DNA of 14,577 bases, from positions 1-14,577 of the forward strand of contig SBFI01000466.1 of NCBI GenBank assembly GCA_006227875.1, in the 5' to 3' direction. Source of the stretch: Acidobacteriota bacterium (lineage in GTDB: Bacteria; Acidobacteriota; Thermoanaerobaculia; Multivoradales; JAHEKO01). Position 1 is the stretch's first letter. The number at the start of each line of letters is the position of its first letter. Positions 1 to 6,132 of the stretch are shown piece after piece. Below the pieces are notes generated by a model. The model was not told where the DNA came from. It saw nothing but the letters and a program-made list of their open reading frames with translations, and ran no database searches. A program made the translations under genes and the position numbers.

Positions 1-585
1 GGTGCTGCCCGACGAGGTCACCACCCGAAAGCGGTCCGGCTCCCGACGCACCAGCTCCAGATAGCCCTCGCGTACCCGCTCGTAAAACTGAAGCTGCTCG
101 GCGTCGAGACGATCGACGGCGCTCCTGCGGCGCCGGCTTTGGGAATTGCCGCGGTTGCGGGCGACCTTGGCCGGCACATCGAACAGCAGGGTCCGGTCCG
201 GGCGCCGGCCACCGGTCGCCAGCCGATCGACCTCGTCGAGGATCGCCAGCTCGACGCCGCGGCCAAAACCCTGGTAGGCATAGGTCGAATCGGTAAAGCG
301 GTCACAAAGGACATGGCGTCCGGCCGCCAACGCCGGATCCACTACTTGCAGCAGGTGTTGACGCCGGCTGGCGAAGACCAACATCGCTTCCACCGTACCG
401 TCGAGAGCGCCCCATCTGGGATCGAGAAAGACCTCTCTGATGGACTCGCCGAGATCCGTCCCGCCCGGCTCATGGGTGACGAGATGATCGATCCCCTGCT
501 CGTCCAGGCGCCGGGCCACCCAACGCAGATGCGTCGACTTGCCGCTGCCGTCGAGACCTTCGAAGGTGATGAATCGGGGTGCCAT
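1..585 (-). CDS. tmk: Thymidylate kinase (dTMP kinase), 3' end cut by window edge
   Basis: Phosphorylates dTMP to dTDP with ATP, in the cytoplasm, for dTTP synthesis. Reading the minus strand from ATG at 585, the frame stays open for 195 codons to the left edge; the family is about 200-215 residues, so only a short C-terminal tail is missing. Seen directly: P-loop GLDGSGKST at residues 10-18; the HEPGGTDLGESIR segment after it; the DRFTDSTYAYQG block, which matches the DR(Y/H)xxSxxAYQG signature of this family; and a basic LID-like stretch (RRRRSAVDR). A P-loop without arginine combined with basic residues in the LID is the E. coli-type arrangement. No Shine-Dalgarno is evident before the ATG. 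It lies 28 bp downstream of the DUF393 gene on the same strand, so the two are probably co-transcribed. Identification is confident; the true end is outside the window. Confidence 0.93.
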   Translation of the reverse strand, partial: MAPRFITFEGLDGSGKSTHLRWVARRLDEQGIDHLVTHEPGGTDLGESIREVFLDPRWGALDGTVEAMLVFASRRQHLLQVVDPALAAGRHVLCDRFTDSTYAYQGFGRGVELAILDEVDRLATGGRRPDRTLLFDVPAKVARNRGNSQSRRRRSAVDRLDAEQLQFYERVREGYLELVRREPDRFRVVTSSGST

Positions 586-613
586 GGCTCGAGCGAGTTA
601 CTAGATGTCGCCC

Positions 614-1048
614 TCAGGGATCGAAGCGATCTGCCAGGGAGGCCGGTACCACGGGGCAGAGCGCTCCCGGCCGACGAGCCAGCCGAGACCGCCAGCGGGC
701 GACGAGGTCGTAGGCACCGTCGCGCAAGGGACGCGGGCAGAGGCCCAGAGCCGCCGCCACACCACCCCACCCGCCGCCGATCCGCCGCAGGACGTGAATG
801 ACGCCATCGGAGCGACCGAGGAGATCTCCATCGAATGTCTGCACCACAAGAGTATCGAGCTGTTGCCGGGTGTCGGCCTTCGAGTCGACCACGGCCCTGT
901 AGGTCTCCCCTTGCAGGGGTGCGTACCTGAAGCTCACCTCCCCGGCCCGGTCGTGCCGCAGAACAAAGAGCACACCGTGGTGACAGAGGCCGCATGTACC
1001 GTCGTAAAAGATCCTTTCACTTCCATTTTGCGTGGCCATACTCTTCAC
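614..1048 (-). CDS. DCC-family (DUF393, YuxK-like) thiol-disulfide oxidoreductase
   Basis: Small 144-residue protein of the DCC/DUF393 family, whose members carry a redox-type CxxC motif near the N terminus and are annotated as predicted thiol-disulfide oxidoreductases; a physiological substrate is generally not established. The diagnostic FYDGTCGLCHHG is at residues 14-25, with the cysteine pair at C19 and C22. After it come RYAPLQG and a C-terminal WR-rich segment, as is usual for the family. No signal peptide is seen, so it is probably cytoplasmic. The start is uncertain: GTG at 1048 gives MKSMATQ, and ATG at 1039 gives MATQNGS; neither has a good ribosome-binding site. It is the first gene of a likely two-gene unit with tmk and is transcribed away from pntAA. 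The family call is strong, the function weak. Confidence 0.85.
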   Translation of the reverse strand: MKSMATQNGSERIFYDGTCGLCHHGVLFVLRHDRAGEVSFRYAPLQGETYRAVVDSKADTRQQLDTLVVQTFDGDLLGRSDGVIHVLRRIGGGWGGVAAALGLCPRPLRDGAYDLVARWRSRLARRPGALCPVVPASLADRFDP

Positions 1049-1074
1049 AGCCGATCACCCGAGGATAGCAGCCC

Positions 1075-1103
1075 TTGACATAGTCCGCGGCTTGCAAGAG
1101 GAT
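1075..1103 (+). promoter_or_regulatory. Possible promoter for the pnt operon
   Basis: A perfect -35 hexamer TTGACA lies at 1075-1080 in the divergent spacer. At 17 bp spacing the -10 position (1098-1103) reads GAGGAT, only 3 of 6 matches to TATAAT, so this is weak. A start near 1110 would give pntAA a leader of about 60 nt that contains the hairpin at 1111-1126. Confidence 0.3.
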
Positions 1104-1110
1104 TTCCCCT

Positions 1111-1126
1111 GGCTGCTCGTGCAGCC
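1111..1126. repeat. Perfect 6-bp hairpin in the pntAA leader
   Basis: GGCTGC at 1111-1116 and GCAGCC at 1121-1126 are exact inverted repeats around the tetraloop TCGT. A T·G pair can extend the stem by one. No T-run follows on either strand, so it is not an intrinsic terminator. It lies 42 bp before the pntAA ATG and could be an operator or a leader structure; neither is demonstrated. Confidence 0.5.
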
Positions 1127-1168
1127 GTTCCTACTTAGAACGTCATCAAACCGACGGAACCCCTCCCC

Positions 1169-2332
1169 ATGTCGAAAGTATTCGTTTGTAAAGAGAGAAG
1201 CGTGGGCGAGACCCGCGTCGCGGCAACTCCAGAGACGGTCAAGAAAATGGTCCAGGCCGGGCTCGAAGTCTGGGTCGAGAAGGGCGCCGGAGACGCGTCC
1301 AACCTCCCCGACAAAAAGTACGAAGACGTAGGTGCCAAGATCATCACCAATTCGGCAGAGGCCTGGGGCCAGGCCGACGTGGTGCTGAAGGTCTCGCCGC
1401 TGAGTTTCAACGATCAGTTGGCCAAGCCTGAGGCTGAGACGCTCAAGGACGGTGCAATAGTCTTTGGCTTCATGGCTCCCTACGCCAATCTGGACACGGT
1501 CCGCACCTTGGCGGAGCGGGGAGTCACCACGCTCGCCATGGAGCTAATCCCGCGAGTGACTCGGGCCCAGAGCATGGATGCCCTGTCCTCGCAGGCCAAC
1601 GTCGCCGGCTACAAAGCCGCGGTGCTGGCCGCCGCCCGACTGGGCAAGCATTTTCCATTGCTGATGACAGCCGCCGGCACCATTCCACCAGCCCGCGTGG
1701 TCATCATGGGCGGTGGTGTCGCCGGTCTCCAGGCCCTGGCGACGGCCAAGCGGCTGGGAGCGATTGTCGAGGTGTCCGACATCCGGCCGGCAGTCAAAGA
1801 GCAGGTGGAGTCGCTCGGGGGCCGCTTTATCGATTTGCCCATGGAGGAGAGCGGTGAAGGCGCTGGCGGGTATGCCAAGGAGATGGGCGAGGACTTCCTG
1901 CGCAAACAAAGGGAGATCGTCAAGCAGCACGTTGCCGCCGCCGATGTCGTCATCGCCACCGCCCAGGTTCCCGGCAAGAAGGCTCCCGTCCTGGTGACCG
2001 CGGACATGGTGGATGCCATGCGTCCCGGCTCGGTGATCATCGATCTGGCGGCCGAACAGGGCGGCAACTGCGAGTTCAGCAAGCCGGACGAAGAGGTCAA
2101 CCACAACGGTGTCATGATCTTGGGGCCGACCAATCTGGCAGCGACTCTCGCCCACGACGCCAGCACCGTCTACTCGCGAAACGTGCTCGCTCTCTTTCAA
2201 CTGCTGTTGAAAGAGGACGGTCAAATCGAGATCGACACCAGCGATGAGATCATCGAGGGAACATTGCTGACACACGCGGGCGAGATCGTTCACGAACCCA
2301 CCGCCAAGCAGCTACAGGGGGTGAGCGCATGA
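1169..2332 (+). CDS. pntAA: NAD(P)+ transhydrogenase subunit alpha part 1, NAD(H)-binding domain I
   Basis: Soluble domain I of the proton-translocating transhydrogenase, which passes hydride from NADH to NADP+ using the proton gradient. The 387 residues match the split alpha-1 subunit (384 in Rhodospirillum rubrum as I recall it) rather than the long E. coli PntA. Seen: the N-terminal segment RSVGETRVAATPETV; the loop PRVTRAQSMDALSSQANVAG, where R129, Q134 and D137 align with the catalytic R127/Q132/D135 of the R. rubrum protein; a Rossmann GGGVAG at 181-186 followed by an acidic strand end (VSDIRP); and the conserved GGYAKEMGE and GSVIIDLA segments. No Shine-Dalgarno precedes ATG 1169, but the N terminus aligns well with the family. 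Its stop overlaps the pntAB start (ATGA), indicating translational coupling. First gene of a three-gene operon. Confidence 0.96.
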   Translation: MSKVFVCKERSVGETRVAATPETVKKMVQAGLEVWVEKGAGDASNLPDKKYEDVGAKIITNSAEAWGQADVVLKVSPLSFNDQLAKPEAETLKDGAIVFGFMAPYANLDTVRTLAERGVTTLAMELIPRVTRAQSMDALSSQANVAGYKAAVLAAARLGKHFPLLMTAAGTIPPARVVIMGGGVAGLQALATAKRLGAIVEVSDIRPAVKEQVESLGGRFIDLPMEESGEGAGGYAKEMGEDFLRKQREIVKQHVAAADVVIATAQVPGKKAPVLVTADMVDAMRPGSVIIDLAAEQGGNCEFSKPDEEVNHNGVMILGPTNLAATLAHDASTVYSRNVLALFQLLLKEDGQIEIDTSDEIIEGTLLTHAGEIVHEPTAKQLQGVSA

Positions 2333-2622
2333 TGGGCGCACTATTAGTCGGAATCTATGTCTTCGTGCTGGCGAGTTTTGTCGGCTTCGAGATCATCACC
2401 AAGATCCCACCCACGTTGCACACACCTCTGATGTCGGGTGCCAACGCCATCTCCGGCATCACCCTGGTGGGGGCGCTGGCGGCCGCGACCACCGGCAACG
2501 TGACCGCCAGCAACATCCTGGGCTTGTTCGCCATCATCTTCGCCACCATCAACGTCGTGGGTGGCTTTCTGGTGACCAACCGCATGCTCGCCATGTTCGG
2601 CAAGAAGAAGGCCAAATCATGA
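2329..2622 (+). CDS. pntAB: NAD(P)+ transhydrogenase subunit alpha part 2, membrane segment
   Basis: Short membrane subunit that completes the alpha chain in split transhydrogenases; with the N-terminal part of PntB it forms the proton channel (domain II). The 97 residues hold three hydrophobic segments, at about 3-23, 42-55 and 62-85, with the family hallmark PLMSGANAISGI between the first two and a lysine-rich end (KKKAKS). The start overlaps the pntAA stop in an ATGA. ATG 2329 and ATG 2332 are both possible (the protein begins MM), and an AGGGGG stretch at about 2315-2321 serves as ribosome-binding site. The 3' end again overlaps pntB by ATGA. Length and motif fit the R. rubrum-type three-subunit enzyme, though this version is on the short side. 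Confidence 0.95.
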   Translation: MMGALLVGIYVFVLASFVGFEIITKIPPTLHTPLMSGANAISGITLVGALAAATTGNVTASNILGLFAIIFATINVVGGFLVTNRMLAMFGKKKAKS

Positions 2623-4058
2623 CCCAGTTTCTCGATTCGGTCGTCGTCCCCGTTCTCTATCTGCTGTCGGCGGTGCTGTTCATCCTGGGCATCAAGGGAC
2701 TCACCCGGGTGCGCACCGCCCAACGGGGCAACGCCCTTGCCGCTCTGGCGATGCTCATCGCCATCGTCACCACCCTGCTGGATCTGGGGTTGGTGGATTT
2801 TCGCTGGATCATCGCCGGGCTGATCATTGGCGGGTTGATCGGCGGCATAGCCGCCCTCAGAGTCGAGATGACCGCCATGCCCGAGATGGTGGCACTGTTC
2901 AACGGCTTTGGCGGCGGCGCCTCGGCGCTGGTGGCCTCCTCGATCATCTGGCTCGAGGTCGTCGAGCCGGGCCACGTGGCCACACCCGCTTCGATCATGG
3001 GCGGTGACTCCGCTCTGACGGCCTTTCTCTCGATCTTTATCGGAGCGGTGACCCTGAGCGGCAGCCTGATTGCCTTCCTCAAGTTGAAGGGCATGATGAC
3101 GGGCTCTCCCATCCTCATCCCGGGTCGGCACGTCGTCAATGGGCTACTGCTGGCAGGAACCGCGGCGGCCGGTCTCTACCTGGCGTTTGGCGCCGGTGTT
3201 CCCGAGACGGTCGGCATGGTCTGCCTCGTCGTCGCCGGGCTCAGCCTGGTCGTCGGTGTGCTGATGGTCATCCCCATCGGCGGTGCCGACATGCCCGTCG
3301 TCATCTCCTTTCTCAACTCGCTCTCCGGTCTGGCCGCATCGATGACCGGATTCGTGCTCGGCAACAATCTGCTCATCATCTCCGGTGCCCTGGTCGGCGC
3401 TTCCGGCCTCATCCTCACCCAGATCATGTGTGTGGCCATGAACCGCACCCTGGGCAACGTCCTGTTCTCCGGCTTTGGTCAGGAAGGAGCCGACGCCGGC
3501 TCACGCGAGTACGCCAACGTCCGTTCCTACAGCCCGGAAGAGGCGGCCATGGTGCTGGAGGGCGCGGAGTCGGTCATCATCGTGCCGGGATATGGACTGG
3601 CCGTAGCCCAGGCTCAGCACACGGCTCGCGAGCTTGCCGATCTGCTGGAGAAGCGCGGCACAAAGGTCTCCTACGCCATCCACCCGGTCGCCGGCCGGAT
3701 GCCGGGGCACATGAACGTGCTGCTGGCGGAAGCGGATGTGCCCTACGAAAAGCTCGTCGAGATGGACACCATCAACCCCGAGTTCAAGACCACCGACGCG
3801 GTGCTCATCGTTGGTGCCAACGACGTGGTCAACCCGGCGGCCGAAAAGGACCCCGCCAGCCCGATCGCGGGTATGCCGGTGCTCGAAGTGTGGAACGCAC
3901 AGACGGTGATGGTGATCAAGCGCAGCCTCAGCCCCGGTTTCGCCGGCATCAAGAACGAGCTCTTCGAGTACGACAACACGATGATGATCTTTGGTGACGC
4001 CAAAAAGGTTCTCCAGGGCCTGGTCTCCGAGGTCAAAGAGCTCACTGCAGCAGCGTAG
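2619..4058 (+). CDS. pntB: NAD(P)+ transhydrogenase subunit beta
   Basis: Beta subunit: N-terminal membrane domain II plus C-terminal NADP(H)-binding domain III on the cytoplasmic face. At 479 residues it is full length. About the first 280 residues are a series of hydrophobic helices with family stretches such as MPEMVALFNGFGGGAS and ADMPVVISFLNS. Domain III follows: GYGLAVAQ at 324-331 is the dinucleotide-binding turn, then HPVAGRMPGHMNVLLAEA, EMDTIN, the GANDVVNPAA loop, SPIAGMPVLEVW, and KRSLSPGFAG near the C terminus (KRSMNTGYAG in the E. coli protein as I recall it). The start is set by the ATGA overlap with pntAB. The enzyme appears complete and functional, with no broken motif. It ends the pnt operon; a T7 run and a strong hairpin follow. 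Confidence 0.97.
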   Translation: MTQFLDSVVVPVLYLLSAVLFILGIKGLTRVRTAQRGNALAALAMLIAIVTTLLDLGLVDFRWIIAGLIIGGLIGGIAALRVEMTAMPEMVALFNGFGGGASALVASSIIWLEVVEPGHVATPASIMGGDSALTAFLSIFIGAVTLSGSLIAFLKLKGMMTGSPILIPGRHVVNGLLLAGTAAAGLYLAFGAGVPETVGMVCLVVAGLSLVVGVLMVIPIGGADMPVVISFLNSLSGLAASMTGFVLGNNLLIISGALVGASGLILTQIMCVAMNRTLGNVLFSGFGQEGADAGSREYANVRSYSPEEAAMVLEGAESVIIVPGYGLAVAQAQHTARELADLLEKRGTKVSYAIHPVAGRMPGHMNVLLAEADVPYEKLVEMDTINPEFKTTDAVLIVGANDVVNPAAEKDPASPIAGMPVLEVWNAQTVMVIKRSLSPGFAGIKNELFEYDNTMMIFGDAKKVLQGLVSEVKELTAAA

Positions 4059-4061
4059 TCC

Positions 4062-4114
4062 GCTTTTTTTACTGATCGGCGGGGGGATGTAAGTTACAAT
4101 CCCCCCGTAATCAG
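4062..4114 (+). terminator. T-run plus G6/C6 stem-loop between pntB and the next gene
   Basis: A run of seven T (4064-4070) follows the pntB stop; the only stem just before it is a weak AGCG/CGCT pair, so a classic intrinsic terminator is doubtful. Immediately after is a strong inverted repeat: CGGGGGGAT at 4080-4088 pairs exactly with ATCCCCCCG at 4099-4107, and an outer CTGAT/ATCAG pair (4072-4076 with 4110-4114) can add to it. No T-run follows the hairpin. It may attenuate, terminate by another route, or protect the upstream mRNA 3' end. The structure is certain; the role is a guess. Confidence 0.45.
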
Positions 4115-4163
4115 CCGCAATGCGGGTGCGACTGCCCGCCGAACCCTGTCCGAGCACGCCATC

Positions 4164-6077
4164 ATGGGCGAGCAGACGATCCAGCACAGCCACGATGCCG
4201 AAGGTCTGCGGAGCTTCTCCAAGAAGCTGCTGACCGACCTACGGGCCTTCGAGAAGATGCTCGATGACGGTGTCTTCGAATCGGAGGTCACCCGCATCGG
4301 CGCCGAGCAGGAGATGTTTCTCGTCGACGCCGACGGCCGTCCCGCATCGCTGGCCCTCGAGGTGCTCGAGCGAATCAACGACCCCCACTTCACCACCGAG
4401 CTGGGCAAATTCAACATGGAGTGCAACTTGGATCCGGTCACTCTGGAGAGCGGTGCCCTCGGACGTATGGAGAAGCAGCTCAACGAGTTCGTCGACCGCG
4501 CGCGCAAAGCGGCCGAGGATGTCGGAGCAGAAGTGGTGCTCAGCGGCATCCTGCCGACGCTCGAGAAGTCCGACCTAAACCTCGAGAACATGACCCCGAG
4601 ACCGCGCTACTTCGCTCTCAACGACGCCATGAACCGCTTGCGGGGAGAGCGCTACCAGTTTCGGATCAAGGGGCGTGACGAGCTCATCATCACCCACGAC
4701 AACGTCATGCTGGAGGCCTGCAACACCAGCTTTCAGGTCCACTTCCAGGTCGACGCCGAGAACTTTGTCCGTCTCTACAACGTGGCTCAGGCGATCGCCG
4801 CCCCGGTGCTGGCGGCGGCCACCAACTCACCGCTGCTCTTTGGCCGGCAGCTCTGGCGCGAGACGCGAATCGCCCTGTTCCAGCAATCGATCGACACGCG
4901 CGGCGCCACCGGCCACCTGCGGGATCAGAGCCCACGGGTGAGCTTTGGCAGGGAGTGGGTCAGGGAATCGATCACCGAGATCTTCAAAGAGGACATCTCC
5001 CGATTCCGCGTCCTGATGAGCGCCGATATCAAAGAGGATCCCTTCGAGGCGCTCGACGAGGGCAAGGCGCCGACGCTGATGGCACTCAGGCTCCACAACG
5101 GCACGATCTATCGATGGAACCGGCCCTGCTATGGAATCTCGGAAGGACGTCCCCACCTGCGGATCGAGAACCGGATCCTCCCGGCGGGCCCCACTACTCT
5201 GGACGAGATGGCCAACGCGGCGCTCTGGTTCGGGCTCCTCAAGGGAGTATCGCTGACCTACGAGGACATCACACAGGCACTGGACTTCGAGGTGGCGCGG
5301 GAGAACTTCGTCGCCGCCGCGCGTCTGGGTCTGGGCGCTCACTTCAACTGGCCGGGCCAGGAGAACGTTGCCGCTCAGCAGCTGCTTCTCGAAACCCTGA
5401 TACCGATGGCACGAGAGGGTCTCGAAGCCCTGACCTTCGACTCCTCGGACGTCGATCGTTATCTGGGTGTCATCCAGGAACGTGTCGAGTCGCTGCAAAC
5501 CGGCTCGCGATGGCAGATCGACTCGATGGCCAGCATGAAGGCCGACGGCACCCGGTCGGAACGGTTGACCGCGCTGGTGGCTGCCACCGCCAGCCGGCAA
5601 GCATCGGGCGACCCGGTTCATCGCTGGGAGCTGGCCAGGGTCGAAGAGGGAGGAGAAGGCAAGAAGCACTTCCTCAGGATCGAGCAGCTGATGACCACCG
5701 ATCTGTTTACCGTCAATCAGGACGAGCTGGTGGACATCGTGGCCTCGGTGATGAACTGGCATCACATCCGCCACGTGCCGGTGGAAGACAACCTCCACCG
5801 TCTGGTGGGTCTGGTCACCTATCGCTCCCTGCTGCGGCTGCTGGCCGAGGACATGGTGACCAAGGGCACCGGCTCGGTTCCGGTGAGCAGCATCATGGAG
5901 ACCGATGTGATCACCGTCACCCCGGAGACTTCCTCCCTCGACGCTATTCGTTCGATGAGGGAGCACAAGATCAGTTGTCTGCCGGTGGTCGATGCCCGGC
6001 AGCGTCTGGTCGGTATCGTCACCGAGACCGACTTCATGGCTATCGCGGCTCAGCTGCTGGAGGCCTATCTGAGCTGA
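4164..6077 (+). CDS. GCS2-family glutamate-cysteine ligase-like protein fused to a C-terminal CBS pair
   Basis: The 637-residue protein has two parts. Residues about 40-490 resemble the GCS2 family (carboxylate-amine ligases such as EgtA and plant/proteobacterial gamma-glutamylcysteine synthetases), which join the gamma-carboxyl of glutamate to an amine with ATP. Visible blocks are TRIGAEQEMFLVD at 43-55, GKFNMECNLDP, ELIITHDNVMLEACNTSFQVH, and LRIENRILPAGPT. Residues about 505-632 are two CBS domains (MTTDLFTVNQDELVD..., then SIMETDVITVTPETSSLDAI... ending VVDARQRLVGIVTETDF), a module that often binds adenine nucleotides and regulates the attached enzyme. No signal peptide or membrane segment is seen, so it is cytoplasmic. 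ATG 4164 is the first start codon in the frame; there is no Shine-Dalgarno. It is followed on the same strand by gamma-glutamyltransferase, which supports a gamma-glutamyl substrate. The exact amine (cysteine or another) cannot be told from sequence. Confidence 0.85.
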   Translation: MGEQTIQHSHDAEGLRSFSKKLLTDLRAFEKMLDDGVFESEVTRIGAEQEMFLVDADGRPASLALEVLERINDPHFTTELGKFNMECNLDPVTLESGALGRMEKQLNEFVDRARKAAEDVGAEVVLSGILPTLEKSDLNLENMTPRPRYFALNDAMNRLRGERYQFRIKGRDELIITHDNVMLEACNTSFQVHFQVDAENFVRLYNVAQAIAAPVLAAATNSPLLFGRQLWRETRIALFQQSIDTRGATGHLRDQSPRVSFGREWVRESITEIFKEDISRFRVLMSADIKEDPFEALDEGKAPTLMALRLHNGTIYRWNRPCYGISEGRPHLRIENRILPAGPTTLDEMANAALWFGLLKGVSLTYEDITQALDFEVARENFVAAARLGLGAHFNWPGQENVAAQQLLLETLIPMAREGLEALTFDSSDVDRYLGVIQERVESLQTGSRWQIDSMASMKADGTRSERLTALVAATASRQASGDPVHRWELARVEEGGEGKKHFLRIEQLMTTDLFTVNQDELVDIVASVMNWHHIRHVPVEDNLHRLVGLVTYRSLLRLLAEDMVTKGTGSVPVSSIMETDVITVTPETSSLDAIRSMREHKISCLPVVDARQRLVGIVTETDFMAIAAQLLEAYLS

Positions 6078-6108
6078 TCCGTCAGCCGCACCCACACCAT
6101 CAGCTCAG
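6069..6108. repeat. 10-bp perfect inverted repeat at the GCS2-CBS stop codon
   Basis: CTGAGCTGAT at 6069-6078 and ATCAGCTCAG at 6099-6108 are exact reverse complements with a 20-nt loop. The left arm contains the TGA stop of the GCS2-CBS gene, and the right arm ends 24 bp before the ggt ATG. A nested GCTGA/TCAGC pair (6073-6077 and 6082-6086) would compete with it. No T-run follows. It could tune the expression of ggt relative to the upstream gene. Confidence 0.5.
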
Positions 6109-6132
6109 CAGACATCTCCAACCACTACCGCA

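Noticed and set aside
139..1078. Long plus-strand open frames opposite tmk and the DUF393 gene
   Set aside because: They are antisense shadows in GC-rich DNA; their translations are compositionally biased and match nothing, while the minus-strand readings carry clear Tmk and DCC motifs.
1127..1141. GTTC-N7-GAAC dyad upstream of pntAA as an operator
   Set aside because: Four-base arms are too short to stand out from chance, and they match no regulator site I can name.
1544..3139. Minus-strand open frames of 160-258 codons opposite pntAA-pntB
   Set aside because: His/Asp/Gly-rich or Pro/Arg-rich translations without motifs, fully covered by well-supported pnt genes.
4056..4164. Stop-codon readthrough fusing PntB to the GCS2-CBS protein
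   Set aside because: The frame after the pntB TAG is open without interruption into the next gene's ATG, but 35 stop-free codons in GC-rich DNA is unremarkable, and the G6/C6 hairpin and T-run make a functional fusion unlikely.
4827..6095. Minus-strand open frame of 422 codons opposite the GCS2-CBS gene, and a 393-codon plus frame in another phase
   Set aside because: Length comes from GC bias; the real frame has GCS2 and CBS motifs throughout, and these have none.
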